Below, piece by piece: positions 1 to 9,269 of a DNA stretch of 57,541 nt. A program made the position numbers and the translations under genes. Below the pieces are notes generated by a model, which saw only the letters and a list, made by a program, of their open reading frames with translations, had not been told where the DNA came from and ran no database searches. Source of the stretch: an uncultured Acidobacteriota bacterium (lineage in GTDB: Bacteria; Acidobacteriota; Vicinamibacteria; Vicinamibacterales; CAVVIG01); NCBI GenBank assembly GCA_902825985.1, contig CADEDC010000035.1, forward strand, positions 1 to 57,541, in the 5' to 3' direction. Every line of letters begins with the position of its first letter. The first letter of the stretch is position 1.

Positions 1-90
1 GGCCGGGTGGGCCGGGTAGGCCGGGTAGGCCGGGTAGGCCGGGTAGGCCGGGTAGGCCGGGTAGGCCGGGTGGGCCGGGTGGGCCGGGTG
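1..90. repeat. Tandem array of a 9-bp unit (ten copies)
   Basis: Ten head-to-tail copies of the 9-mer GGCCGGGTR run from the window edge to base 90; the last base of each unit alternates between A and G. The array may continue outside the window. It begins 30 bp beyond the stop codon of the minus-strand TonB receptor gene, so it lies in intergenic DNA. Because the period is a multiple of three, it reads as an open Gly-Arg-Val repeat on the plus strand, but no gene is supported there. Similar period-9 stretches occur near 9430, 17591 and 25933. Confidence 0.9.
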
Positions 91-119
91 GGACTGCTAG
101 GCCACCCGGCCGACCCGGC

Positions 120-2984
120 TCAGAACTGCAACCGGAAACCGAGCTGCATCATGCGCGGCTGGTATTCGACCGACACGTTCTGCACCGAACGGCCGTAGGC
201 GGCGCTCGATTCCTGCGTCACGTACGATCCGAAGTTCTTGTGGTTGAAGATATTGAACACTTCGACCAGCCCATCGATCCGGGCCTTCCCCCACAGATTG
301 AAGTGCCGCAGCAGGCGGATGTCGCCGCGATGCAGCACCTCGCCGACGAGGTTGTTGCGCGGGACGATGGTACCGTCCGGGCGGACACGCGGCGATGACT
401 GCGCCGAGAGGCGGAGATCGGGACCGTACGAGGTGCCGAAGCGGGCGCCCGAGCCGAAGAAGTACAGTCCGCTCACCTGGAAGTCGTACGGCAGCTGCCA
501 GATGGCATTGAAGACCGCGCGGTGGCGCTGGTCGCCGACGGCGTACCCGTACTGACCCCCGTACTCCGGCAGGACGGGCACCGGTACGTCACACACCCCA
601 GGCGAGCTCATGAGATAACGGCAGCCCGGCAGCAGGCGGACCGGATCGTTGTCTTTGAATGCCGAAAGCGTGTAGGTGGCGGACGCCTGCCAGTTGTGCG
701 AGAAGCGCTTGGTCAGGCCGGTCTCGAGCGCATGGTAGTTCGAGATCCCGTCGGCGAAGCGCATGCTGACCGCACCCCAGATCGGATAGGGGCGGGTGCT
801 GATGTCGGTGAACGGCCGGTTGAGACCGGTGGCCGGATCGTAGGTGAGGTTGATCTGCCGGCTGTTCTCGCGATTCCGCTCGCCGGTCCAGACGTAGTCG
901 GCCTGGAAGGCGAGGTCGTCGGTCAGCTGCCGCTGCAGCCCCACCGAGCCCTGGTAGCTGTACGGCGTCCGCACGTTCGGCGCCGTAATCGTGCCTTGCG
1001 CGATCTCACGTCGGTACGGCGAGCCGGCGGCGATGATCGTGTCGTAGGTCGGCGTCAGCCCGTTGTAGGGATTGCGCAGGAAGTCGGCGCGGCCGGTTGG
1101 GTTGACCGCTTCCGGGACGGCGGCGATCTGGTTGATGATCGTGTGCTGACGCCACTGGTCGGTGAGGCCGGCGTAGTACTTGCCCCAGCCGCCGCGGATG
1201 ACCGTGCGATCGGTCAGCGCGAAGGCGAACCCGGTGCGCAGGGCGAAGTTGTTCAAGTCGTGTCCTTCGGCGGTCGGCCGGAACGGCGGTACCACCAGGT
1301 CCTCGGCCAGCGAGCCGATCATCGCGTCGTAGCGCAGCCCGAGGTTGAGTGTGAGCTTGCTGTTGACCGCCCAGTTGTCCTGCAACCAGGTGCCGTAGTT
1401 GGTCTGGTCGTTCTTGAAGAAGAAGGAGCCGTATCCCTTCCGGTAGTTCAGCGTGAAGGGGGACAGGGCATCGAGGTTCCACGTGCTCGGGTCATTCCAC
1501 ACCGGGAACCACGCCTGCAGCTGCGCCGTGGTGGGCCGGCCGATGACGGCGTCGATCTGGCCGTCGCGGAACATGCTCCAGATCACGTCGGTGTGCAGGT
1601 TGAGGAACTCGCCCCCCATCTTCAGCTCGTGGCGGCCCCAGCGCTGAACGATGAGCATGAAGTCATTGCGGATGTGCGGCGTGTTCTGCCACAGGCGGAG
1701 CGGCATATAGCTGGTCTGGCCGATGGCGTAACCGGCGAGGGCGATTTGCGGCGTCCCGGGCACGATGCCGCCCTGGTCGGAGCCGATGTGGGACCAGCCG
1801 ATCTTCAGCTCGTTGAACGCCCGCGACCCGATCGTCTGCGTCAGGGAGACGAACGCGTTGCCGCTCTCGCGATTCAGGTACGAGCAGCGCGACGGGTGCA
1901 GCGTCGCGCCGCCACAGAAGGTCGGGTCATACGGCAGCTTGCCGCGCCAGCCGTTCGCCCGTCCCATCAGGTGCATGGTCGGGCTCAGCTGCACGTCGAC
2001 GCGGCTGCCGGCCATGTTCTGCGTGTTGGTGCCGACCAGCGGCTCGATGTTGAACCCCGGGTACGGACTGGTGAAGGTGAACGACTGCGGGTTGCGCTCG
2101 CCTTCGGAGTAGCCAAAGAAGTGCGCCTTGTTCAACGCCAGCGGGCCGCCGAACGTCGTGCTCACCTGCTGGTTCGAGTATGGCAGCACGCGATCGACGA
2201 TGAAGTCCTTGGCATTGAAGCGGTCGGAGCGGAAGTAGCCGGACAGCGTGCCGGCAAACTGGTTGGTGCCCGATTTGGTGACGGCGTTCACCTGGGCGCC
2301 GCTCGATCGCCCCTGGGTGGCGTCGAAGCGGCTGGTGACGAACTGGAACTCCGCCATCGCATCGCGCGAGAAGCGCGGCTGGCCGTAGCCGGTCTGGGCG
2401 ATCAACTGCGTGACCTGCTGACCATCGAGGTTGATCTGGAACGAGCCGGCCGAGGTGGCCAGCGTCGGCGAGTCGCCGACGGTGTTGGTCCGCGCGCCCG
2501 GCGTCAGCATGGTCAGCTGCATCCAGTTGCGGCCGTTCACCGGCAGTTCCTGCACCTGGCGCGTATCGACGTTGCCCCCGAGTTTCGACTGGGTGACGCT
2601 GACGAGCGGCGCGGCACCCGTGACGGTGATCGATTCCTCGACGCTCGCGAGCTGGAGACGGAAGTTGACGACGCTGCGCTGGCCGACCAGCAGTTCGACG
2701 TTCTCCTGCGTGACCGAGCGAAAGCCGGTGAGGTCGGCGGTGATACGGTACTGCCCGGTGCGCAGTCCGGCGATGGTGTACTGGCCGGAGGCGTCGGTCA
2801 CGCCGAGAAAGGTGTTGCCGGTCTGCACGTGCCGAGCGGTGACGGTGACGCCTGGAAGGCGCGCCTCGGTCGTGTCCGCCACCGTGCCGGTCAACGTGGT
2901 GTCCTGCGCGTGCACTCGCGCGGTGATGCCGGCGAGGCCGAGCACGAGCACCGCGACCCGCACGACGGTGAGCCATTGCTGCAT
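120..2984 (-). CDS. Oar-like TonB-dependent outer-membrane receptor
   Basis: A 954-residue protein with a Sec signal peptide (residues 1-26, ending VHAQ) and a carboxypeptidase-regulatory-like beta-sandwich at about 28-110 (LTGTV, GVTV and GQYTI strands). A plug region follows (ESITVTGAAPL, QVQELPVNGRNW), then a long beta-barrel with Asn/Tyr/Gly-rich strands that ends in a terminal aromatic residue (LGFRLQF), as outer-membrane proteins do. The domain order is that of the Oar-like receptors abundant in Acidobacteriota, which take up oligosaccharides, peptides or other large ligands with TonB energy. The ligand cannot be told from sequence. A purine-rich AGGGGGA lies just before the ATG. It is transcribed alone; the next gene upstream ends about 190 bp away. 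Family call is firm; substrate unknown. Confidence 0.9.
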   Translation of the reverse strand: MQQWLTVVRVAVLVLGLAGITARVHAQDTTLTGTVADTTEARLPGVTVTARHVQTGNTFLGVTDASGQYTIAGLRTGQYRITADLTGFRSVTQENVELLVGQRSVVNFRLQLASVEESITVTGAAPLVSVTQSKLGGNVDTRQVQELPVNGRNWMQLTMLTPGARTNTVGDSPTLATSAGSFQINLDGQQVTQLIAQTGYGQPRFSRDAMAEFQFVTSRFDATQGRSSGAQVNAVTKSGTNQFAGTLSGYFRSDRFNAKDFIVDRVLPYSNQQVSTTFGGPLALNKAHFFGYSEGERNPQSFTFTSPYPGFNIEPLVGTNTQNMAGSRVDVQLSPTMHLMGRANGWRGKLPYDPTFCGGATLHPSRCSYLNRESGNAFVSLTQTIGSRAFNELKIGWSHIGSDQGGIVPGTPQIALAGYAIGQTSYMPLRLWQNTPHIRNDFMLIVQRWGRHELKMGGEFLNLHTDVIWSMFRDGQIDAVIGRPTTAQLQAWFPVWNDPSTWNLDALSPFTLNYRKGYGSFFFKNDQTNYGTWLQDNWAVNSKLTLNLGLRYDAMIGSLAEDLVVPPFRPTAEGHDLNNFALRTGFAFALTDRTVIRGGWGKYYAGLTDQWRQHTIINQIAAVPEAVNPTGRADFLRNPYNGLTPTYDTIIAAGSPYRREIAQGTITAPNVRTPYSYQGSVGLQRQLTDDLAFQADYVWTGERNRENSRQINLTYDPATGLNRPFTDISTRPYPIWGAVSMRFADGISNYHALETGLTKRFSHNWQASATYTLSAFKDNDPVRLLPGCRYLMSSPGVCDVPVPVLPEYGGQYGYAVGDQRHRAVFNAIWQLPYDFQVSGLYFFGSGARFGTSYGPDLRLSAQSSPRVRPDGTIVPRNNLVGEVLHRGDIRLLRHFNLWGKARIDGLVEVFNIFNHKNFGSYVTQESSAAYGRSVQNVSVEYQPRMMQLGFRLQF

Positions 2985-3170
2985 GTAGAGTCCCCCTGGA
3001 AGTCACGCGAGCGTGGGCCGTGTCCGGCTCGCACACGTTCGCGGGTGCGGGTCGGCTCACGGCGCGGTCCCGCGGCGAGGCGGGACGCTAGCACGAAGCC
3101 TCAGCGCCGTGCCTGCCATCGACGCGGCGGTCAGGGATGACTCGTGGTCAGGGATGCCCCGTCGGTCGCC

Positions 3171-4706
3171 TCACTCCTTCGCGCCGGCGGCGCGCAGCGC
3201 GTCCTCGACCGGACTGCTCGCCGGTGTGGCGGGCGCCGCCGCGCCCGTCCCGAAGGTATCGATGACGGGCGGTCGCCGGCGTGCGATCGCGATGGTCAGC
3301 GCTGTCTGGCCGCGGCGATTCTTGGCGTCGATCGCGGCCCCGCGCGCCGCCAGCAGTGGCACGACGGCCGCCTGTCCACGTGCTGCCGCGACGTGAAGAG
3401 CCGTGTCGCCGACGCGGTTCGCCGCGTTGACGTCGGCGCCGAGATCGAGGGCCAGCAGCGCCGTCGCCGGCGTCAGGGTGGCTTCGACGAGGGTGGCCGC
3501 CGCAATCTGTGCGTCGGTCTGAAACCGGTCACGCCGATCACCCTGGCCCTGGCCGGCCTGCAGTGCCGCCATGAGCGGCGTGGTTCCGTCGGTCAGCGGC
3601 AGCCGCGTATCGGCGCCCGCGGCCGCCAGGGCCTTCATGATGTCGTGTTCGGCGAACTTGGCGGCCAGCCAGTACGGAGTGGCGCCGAGCCACGCGGAAC
3701 TCAGCGCGTAGTCCACGCCATACTTGCGGACCGGCGTGCCGGCCGTGAGCCGCGCGTTCGGACTGGCGCCGCGTGCCAGCAGCGTCTGCACGAGCGCGAG
3801 GTCGCCGCGCAGCACGGCCGCGTGCAGCGGTGCATAGCCGGCCCCGGCGGCGTTCACGTCGGCGCCCCGCGCGACGAGCAGTGCCGCGGCGGCGCGATGG
3901 CCGCTGTGCGCCGCGACGACGAGCGCGCTGGCACCCGACGCGTCCGTGTCGTTCACGTCGGCGCCCGCTGCCATCAGCACGGTTGCCGTGGCGGTGTCGC
4001 CCTGTTGGGCGGCGAAGAGGAGCGGCGTGAAACCACCCTGCTTCGTATTGACGATGATGCCGTCCGGGTTGGCGGGCGGTGCGGTGACGTAGCGGTAGCC
4101 GTTGTAGACCAGTGCGGTACTGGCGGCAGTCCGCGCCCCGACGCTCGCCCCGAGTTCCACCAGCGTCTGAACGACGTCGGCGTGGCCGGCGGCGGCCGCC
4201 CACATCAGCGCGGTCTGGCCGCTGCGGGGCTCGCCGCGGTCGACGCTCGCGCCTCGCGCGAGCAGGGCCTTCACGCCGTCGAGGTTGCCGGCGCGCGCAC
4301 ACCACATCAGCGCCGTGTCGCCGGATTCCGGCACGAGATCCGGATTGGCGCCGGCGGTGAGCAGCCGCTGCACGGTTTCCGCGGCGGTGTTGCCCTGACA
4401 GGCCAGCCACAGCGGTGTGACGCCGGCATCGGTCGTCGCGTTGACCTTCGCGCCGGCTCTGAGCAATGCCGCGACCGCGCGACGATCGTCACGATGGACG
4501 GCCCAGTGCAGGGCCGTCGTGCCGTCGGGCAGGGCGGCGCCGACGTCCAGCCGTTGCAGCAGCAGCGCCCGCACTTGCGCCTCATCCTGCCGCTTCAGGG
4601 CTTCGATGAGGCGCAGGTCTGGCTCAGCGGCAGCCGCCCGGCCGCCGAACAGCCCGGCCGCCACCACGACAGCGGCGGCGAGCCGGCCGACTGACACGAC
4701 GTGCAT
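3171..4706 (-). CDS. Exported ankyrin-repeat protein (Ank1)
   Basis: A 511-residue protein read from the ATG at 4706, which gives a clean signal peptide (MHVVSVGRLAAAVVVAAGLFGG, cleavage near AAAAEP); an in-frame ATG at 4778 would add 24 residues that spoil it. About eleven ankyrin repeats follow, with typical TPLxxA and GADVN motifs. Between the fourth and fifth repeats there is a non-ankyrin loop rich in Tyr, Pro and Asn. A second insertion follows the NAR motif of a later repeat, before GATPYWLAAK. Ankyrin repeats are protein-binding scaffolds and no catalytic domain is visible. The gene is divergent from the diheme gene at 4858 with about 150 bp between, so the two may share a control region. 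The partner protein is unknown; the adjacent DUF1592/DUF1552 proteins are the obvious candidates. Confidence 0.88.
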   Translation of the reverse strand: MHVVSVGRLAAAVVVAAGLFGGRAAAAEPDLRLIEALKRQDEAQVRALLLQRLDVGAALPDGTTALHWAVHRDDRRAVAALLRAGAKVNATTDAGVTPLWLACQGNTAAETVQRLLTAGANPDLVPESGDTALMWCARAGNLDGVKALLARGASVDRGEPRSGQTALMWAAAAGHADVVQTLVELGASVGARTAASTALVYNGYRYVTAPPANPDGIIVNTKQGGFTPLLFAAQQGDTATATVLMAAGADVNDTDASGASALVVAAHSGHRAAAALLVARGADVNAAGAGYAPLHAAVLRGDLALVQTLLARGASPNARLTAGTPVRKYGVDYALSSAWLGATPYWLAAKFAEHDIMKALAAAGADTRLPLTDGTTPLMAALQAGQGQGDRRDRFQTDAQIAAATLVEATLTPATALLALDLGADVNAANRVGDTALHVAAARGQAAVVPLLAARGAAIDAKNRRGQTALTIAIARRRPPVIDTFGTGAAAPATPASSPVEDALRAAGAKE

Positions 4707-4842
4707 GCGGTTGCCGACAGGGCCGGAGCGAGTCGCAGGATTCACGACGGTCCTCCTCGGATTCGGGCGCACCGACACGATCGACGCAGGATGGCGGATC
4801 GCCGATACGCGGGAAATGATAGAGGAAAGCGGTGACGGCTGC

Positions 4843-4848
4843 TAGAAT
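4843..4848 (+). promoter_or_regulatory. Possible -10 box (TAGAAT) for module 1
   Basis: TAGAAT lies 9 bp before the ATG at 4858, inside the divergent Ank1/module-1 region. No convincing -35 box sits at the usual distance. If used, transcription would begin only a few bases before the ATG, giving a nearly leaderless message, which fits the lack of a good ribosome-binding site. The surrounding bases resemble those around TATAAT at 19655 (both are CTA(G/T)AATCCC), which raises the chance that it is real. Confidence 0.3.
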
Positions 4849-4857
4849 CCCGTGCGG

Positions 4858-7392
4858 ATGAAGGCGTCGCGCTGGGTCCTGGCGGGTTGCGGCGGAGTCG
4901 CGCTGTCGCTGGCAGCCGGCTTGGCACCGATCTCATCGACTCCCGTGCTTGCGACCGGCGCGGCGGTCGCCGTACGTGCCGCCGTCACCCCGCAGTCCGC
5001 CGCCCCCGCCGCCCCGTCGGCTCCGCCGTCCGCTGCCGTCGTCCGTCCGGCGCCGCCGGCGGATGGAGCGCTCATCGCCAGGTACTGCGTCACGTGCCAC
5101 AACGAGCGTCTGAAGACCGCCGGTCTCGTGCTGGATCCCGTCGCCGCCGCGGACCCGGGGCGTCAGGCGCCGGTGTGGGAGCGTGTCGTTCGCAAGCTGC
5201 GCACGGGCGCCATGCCGCCAGCCGGCAGCCCGCGCCCGTCGCCTGACACGGTTGCTGCGTTTGCGGCGCGGGTCGAGGGATTGCTGGATCGCGCGGCCGC
5301 CGCGCGTCCGGATCCGGGTCGCCCGGCCGTCCATCGCCTCAATCGCGCCGAGTACGCCAACGCGGTGCGCGACCTGCTGGCCGTCGAGATCGACGCGCGC
5401 GCCGTGTTGCCGGCCGACGACGCGGATGAACAGGGCTTCGACAACATCGCCGATGTGCTGTCGGTGTCGCCGGCGCTGCTCGATCGCTACATGGCGGCGG
5501 CCCGCAAGGTCAGTCGCCAGGCCCTCGGACGTCCGGCCGCCGGCGCGACGACGCAGACCTACGACGTGCCGCGGCTGCTCGTGCAGGACGGTCGGATGAG
5601 CGACGACCTGCCGTTCGGGTCGCGCGGCGGCGTCGCCGTGCGCCACACGTTCCCCGTCGATGGCGAGTACTCGATCAAGATCAAGCTCCAGACCAACCTC
5701 TACGACTACATCCGCGGCTTGGGCCGCCGGCACCAGCTCGAGGTGCGGATCGACGGCGCCCGCGTGGCGCGATTCACGGTGGGCGGCGAAGACAAGGGCA
5801 CGCCGGCGCCCGCCAGCTTCGCCGGCGCGATTTTCGGCAGTCCGGAGTGGGAGAAGTACGCGCACGATGCCGACGCCGCACTCGAGGCGCGGTTCGCGGC
5901 GAAAGCCGGTACGCGCTCGGTCGGCGTGGCGTTCGTCGGTGAGCCGAGTCTGGCTCGTGAGGGGGTGCTGCAGCCGCGGCAGGTGTCGTACCCGCTGGCG
6001 ATCGACGAGATGCAGGACGGCGACCCGGGGGTCGAGCGTGTCACGCTCGGCGGGCCGTTTACGTCGACCGGATCCGGCGACACGCCGAGCCGCCGTCGCG
6101 TGCTCTCGTGCACGCCGGCGAGCGCCATGGCCGAGCGGGAGTGTGCGCGGACGATTGTCGCGGCTCTGGCACGCCGCGCGTTCCGCCGGCCGGTGGTCGA
6201 CGCGGACGTCGAGGGCCTGCTGGCGTTTTTCGAGCGCGGCCGGCGCGACGGCGGGTTCGAAGCCGGCATCCAGCTCGTGCTCGAGCGGCTGCTCGTCGAT
6301 CCGGAGTTCCTCTTCCGCATCGAGCGCGATCCGGCGGCCACCGCTCCGGGCGGCGCCTACCCGATCAGCGATCTCGAACTGGCCGCGCGCCTGTCGTTCT
6401 TCCTGTGGAGCAGCATCCCCGACGACGAGCTGCTCGGCGTCGCCACGCAGGGACGCCTGCGGCAGCCTGGCGTGCTCGACCGCCAACTGCGCCGGCTGCT
6501 GGCCGATGCCCGGTCGCGCCACGCGCTCGTCGACAACTTCGCCGGTCAGTGGCTCGAACTGCGCAACGTTCGCGAGCACATGGCCGACCCGGATACGTTC
6601 GCGGACTTCGACGAGAACCTCCGCGACGCGATGCGCCGCGAGATGGAGCTGTTCCTCGACAGTCAGCTTGCCGCCGACCATCGCGTCACCGACCTGCTCG
6701 ATACCGATTACACGTTCCTGAACGAGCGGCTCGCCCGGCACTACGGCGTCCCCGGCATCTACGGCGAGCGCTTTCGCCGCGTCACCTTGGCGCCCGCGCA
6801 GGCGTCGCGGCGCGGACTGCTCGGCAAGGCCGGCCTGCTGACGGTGACGTCGTATCCGAACCGGACGTCGCCGGTGTTGCGCGGCAAGTGGGTGCTGGCC
6901 AATCTCCTCGGTGCCCCGCCGCCACCGCCGCCGCCGAACGTCCCGTCGCTGCGCGATACCGATGCGAGCGGCCGTGTCGTGTCGGTGCGTGAACGTCTCG
7001 AGGAGCATCGCAGGAATCCGGTCTGCTCGACCTGCCACGCGCGGATGGACCCGATCGGGTTCGCGCTCGAGAATTTCGACGCGACCGGTCGGTGGCGCCA
7101 GACGGCCGAAGGCGGCAGCCGCATCGATGCATCGGGCGTGCTCGGCGACGGCAGCGCGTTCGAGGGACCGGACGGCCTGCGGGCCGTGCTGCTGGCGCGA
7201 CGCGACCAGTTCGTCGTCACGCTGACCGAGAAGCTTCTGAGCTACGCCGTCGGTCGTCGTCTCGAGCCGGCCGATCAGCCGGCCGTGCGCGCAATCGTGC
7301 GTGCCGCCGCGCCGGACGGGTATCGCTGGTCGTCCATCGTCCGCGGCATCGTCCACAGCGTGCCGTTTCAGATGAGGAGAGCGGAACCATGA
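4858..7392 (+). CDS. DUF1592-family diheme c-type protein, module 1
   Basis: About 844 residues from the ATG at 4858 (a GTG at 4852 is in frame). After a signal peptide and an Ala/Pro-rich linker comes a cytochrome c-like segment with CVTCH at about 77-81 and a following MPP. Next are the DUF1587 signature (HRLNRAEYANAVRDLL), a central beta-rich carbohydrate-binding-like stretch, DUF1595 (RRAFRRPV), DUF1592 (LSFFLWSSIPDDELL, DYTFLNERLARHYG), DUF1588 (TSPVLRGKWVL, then a Pro run and a second heme motif CSTCH at about 723-727) and C-terminal DUF1585 (EKLLSYAVGR). Such proteins occur in Planctomycetes, Verrucomicrobia and Acidobacteria and are presumed exported redox enzymes; no reaction is established. 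The stop overlaps the next start by 4 bp (ATGA), so the pair is translationally coupled. Confidence 0.9.
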   Translation: MKASRWVLAGCGGVALSLAAGLAPISSTPVLATGAAVAVRAAVTPQSAAPAAPSAPPSAAVVRPAPPADGALIARYCVTCHNERLKTAGLVLDPVAAADPGRQAPVWERVVRKLRTGAMPPAGSPRPSPDTVAAFAARVEGLLDRAAAARPDPGRPAVHRLNRAEYANAVRDLLAVEIDARAVLPADDADEQGFDNIADVLSVSPALLDRYMAAARKVSRQALGRPAAGATTQTYDVPRLLVQDGRMSDDLPFGSRGGVAVRHTFPVDGEYSIKIKLQTNLYDYIRGLGRRHQLEVRIDGARVARFTVGGEDKGTPAPASFAGAIFGSPEWEKYAHDADAALEARFAAKAGTRSVGVAFVGEPSLAREGVLQPRQVSYPLAIDEMQDGDPGVERVTLGGPFTSTGSGDTPSRRRVLSCTPASAMAERECARTIVAALARRAFRRPVVDADVEGLLAFFERGRRDGGFEAGIQLVLERLLVDPEFLFRIERDPAATAPGGAYPISDLELAARLSFFLWSSIPDDELLGVATQGRLRQPGVLDRQLRRLLADARSRHALVDNFAGQWLELRNVREHMADPDTFADFDENLRDAMRREMELFLDSQLAADHRVTDLLDTDYTFLNERLARHYGVPGIYGERFRRVTLAPAQASRRGLLGKAGLLTVTSYPNRTSPVLRGKWVLANLLGAPPPPPPPNVPSLRDTDASGRVVSVRERLEEHRRNPVCSTCHARMDPIGFALENFDATGRWRQTAEGGSRIDASGVLGDGSAFEGPDGLRAVLLARRDQFVVTLTEKLLSYAVGRRLEPADQPAVRAIVRAAAPDGYRWSSIVRGIVHSVPFQMRRAEP

Positions 7393-8711
7393 TCGTCACC
7401 AGGCGGGCGCTGTCGCGGCGGGAGGTGTTGCGGGGAGTGGGCGCGACGGTCGCGTTGCCGTTCCTCGACAGCATGATCCCGGCCTTCGGTGGCTCGCGCG
7501 CGTATGCCGCCGCCACCGCCAAGCGCCTCGGCGTCGTCTACGTGCCGAACGGCATCATGATGCCGTTCTGGACGCCGAAGACCGAAGGCGCCGGCTTCGA
7601 GTTCACGCCCATCCTGAAACCGCTGGAGCCGTTCCGCGATTCCCTGCGCGTGCTCACCGGGCTGGACGGCGTGAACGGCGGCGGGCCGCATGCCGGCGCC
7701 TCGACGCGATTCCTCACAGCGGTCGCCGCCAGGCACTCCGACTCCGAGTTGTACGCCGCCGTCTCGATGGACCAGTTCGCGGCGCGCGCGCTGGGCGCCC
7801 ACACGCAGTTCGCCTCGCTGGAGCTGGCACTCGAGGGGCGCGACTTCGCCGGCTCGTGTGACATCGGCTACAGCTGCGGCTACACGAACACCATCGCCTG
7901 GCGGGCCGCGTCGACGCCGCTGCCGATGGAGAACGATCCGCGGGCCGTGTTCGAACGGCTGTTCGGCGACGGCGGCACGACCGACGCCCACACGCGCGCC
8001 GCCCGCCGCGAGACGGATCGCAGCATCCTCGATTCGATCACCGAGAAGACCGCGAGCCTGCAGCGCCGCCTCGGCGCCCGCGATCGCGCCAAGCTCGGCG
8101 ACTATCTCGAAGCGGTTCGCGACATCGAGCGGCGCATCCAGCGCGCCGAAGAGCAGAGCGCCACGCGCGCCGAGGTGCCGGTCGTCGAGCAGCCTGCCGG
8201 TGTGCCATCGCGGTACGACGACCATGCCAAGTTGATGTTCGACCTGCAGGTGCTGGCCTATCAAAGCGACCTGACGCGCGTCATCACGTTCATGATGGGC
8301 CGCGAGATCAGCGGACGCACCTACCCCGAGATCAACGTCTACGAAGCGCACCACCCGACGTCGCACCACCAGAACGATCCGGCGAAAATCGCGACCGTCG
8401 CGAAGATCAACACGTTCCACACGAGCCTCTTCGCCTATTTCCTCGAACGCCTGCGCGCCACGCCGGACGGCGACGGCTCGCTGCTCGATCACATGCTCGT
8501 GCTCTACGGTTCCGGCATGTCGGACAGCAATGCCCACTCGCCGTTCAGCTTGCCGATTCTCGTGGCGGGCGGTGCGGCCGGCCCGGTGCCGGGCGGGCGG
8601 CACATCAGGTACACCGGTCAGGTGCTCGCGAATCTCCACCTCAGCCTGCTGGACCGGGTTGGCGTGCCGGTGGAGAGAATCGGCGACAGCGTGGCGCCTG
8701 TGTCGATCTAG
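7389..8711 (+). CDS. Tat-exported DUF1552 protein, module 1
   Basis: A 440-residue DUF1552 protein. The ATG at 7389 overlaps the stop of the diheme gene; a longer upstream frame is antisense-like noise and is rejected. The N terminus carries a twin-arginine-type motif (SRREVLRG) before a hydrophobic stretch, so folded export with a bound cofactor is likely. Visible conserved motifs are a CX5C pair near residue 157 (CDIGYSC), a His cluster HHPTSHHQ near residue 321, YGSGMSDSN and a Gly-rich GGRH near the C terminus. These recur in all five paralogues in the window. The family always accompanies DUF1592 proteins, so the two probably form a complex or act in sequence. The catalytic activity is not known. 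Confidence 0.9.
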   Translation: MIVTRRALSRREVLRGVGATVALPFLDSMIPAFGGSRAYAAATAKRLGVVYVPNGIMMPFWTPKTEGAGFEFTPILKPLEPFRDSLRVLTGLDGVNGGGPHAGASTRFLTAVAARHSDSELYAAVSMDQFAARALGAHTQFASLELALEGRDFAGSCDIGYSCGYTNTIAWRAASTPLPMENDPRAVFERLFGDGGTTDAHTRAARRETDRSILDSITEKTASLQRRLGARDRAKLGDYLEAVRDIERRIQRAEEQSATRAEVPVVEQPAGVPSRYDDHAKLMFDLQVLAYQSDLTRVITFMMGREISGRTYPEINVYEAHHPTSHHQNDPAKIATVAKINTFHTSLFAYFLERLRATPDGDGSLLDHMLVLYGSGMSDSNAHSPFSLPILVAGGAAGPVPGGRHIRYTGQVLANLHLSLLDRVGVPVERIGDSVAPVSI

Positions 8712-8724
8712 GCCCGCCCTCGAG

Positions 8725-8742
8725 CCGCGAGTCTAGTCGCGG
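8725..8742. terminator. Small hairpin between convergent genes
   Basis: CCGCGA and TCGCGG pair around a 6-base loop. The hairpin sits between the end of the DUF1552 gene (8711) and the end of the convergent gene at 8733 and overlaps the latter's stop. It is short and has no T tract, so it is only a possible bidirectional terminator. Confidence 0.25.
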
Positions 8743-9236
8743 GCGCTGGCGAGTGCGTCGGCCCGGGCTGGCGGGGCAGGCGGGGCCGAACCATTCTCGG
8801 GCGGTGACGGTGCATCGAGGCGTTCTGCGGCGACGCCGGCCCGCGACAGCGTCTCGGGCCACAATCCGCCGTCGGCGCCGAGCACCGTCCACTGTCCCTT
8901 GAGCTGCGGCCCTGGCCCGATGTGATAGACGACGACACCCAGCGAGCGGCCCGCCAGGTAGCTCACCGAGAGGTACTCACCGCGCACGATGCCGATGCCA
9001 ACGGCCGCCCGCCGTCCGTCGCGTTCGATCCAGCGGAGGAGGTAGGTGTCACCGGCTGGCTCGATGTCCACGGTCGAGCGGTACGGCTGACCGTCGGGAT
9101 TCATCCCCTCAGCCTGGTAGCGCCCCTCCAGCTTCGGGTCCGGTTTCGCGACCTGCGCCTGGGCGTGGCCGACGGCGGCCAGGGCCACGGTCGCGACGCA
9201 GGCGACCAGACGCGAGCCGAGCGGGTGTGAGGACAT
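8733..9236 (-). CDS. Exported protein of unknown function, beta-rich
   Basis: A 167-residue protein with a signal peptide (cleavage after GHAQA, about residue 27). The rest looks like a small beta-sheet domain: LEGRYQAEGMNPDG, STVDIEPAGDTYLLRW, VGIGIVRGEYLSVSY, VVVYHIG, LKGQWTV, each alternating polar and hydrophobic residues. Proteins of this kind are sometimes annotated as fibronectin-binding-like in Acidobacteria and Planctomycetes, but I see no motif that proves binding to anything. The C-terminal 35 residues are Ala/Pro/Ser-rich and probably disordered. It converges on the module-1 DUF1552 gene with 21 bp between. Real as a gene by its signal peptide and residue pattern; function unknown. 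Confidence 0.75.
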   Translation of the reverse strand: MSSHPLGSRLVACVATVALAAVGHAQAQVAKPDPKLEGRYQAEGMNPDGQPYRSTVDIEPAGDTYLLRWIERDGRRAAVGIGIVRGEYLSVSYLAGRSLGVVVYHIGPGPQLKGQWTVLGADGGLWPETLSRAGVAAERLDAPSPPENGSAPPAPPARADALASARD

Positions 9237-9269
9237 AGACGTCTCGAGTCTGACCGCGCGCCGCCGCGC

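Noticed and set aside
1..90. CRISPR array
   Set aside because: Units are 9 bp with no spacers, so this is a simple tandem repeat.
522..3140. An 872-residue open frame on the plus strand
   Set aside because: It is antisense to the first TonB receptor gene, is Arg/Val/Gly-rich without any domain, and arises from GC-rich third codon positions.
4933..7356. A long minus-strand frame of 807 residues
   Set aside because: It is antisense to the module-1 diheme gene and shows only composition, no motif or signal peptide.
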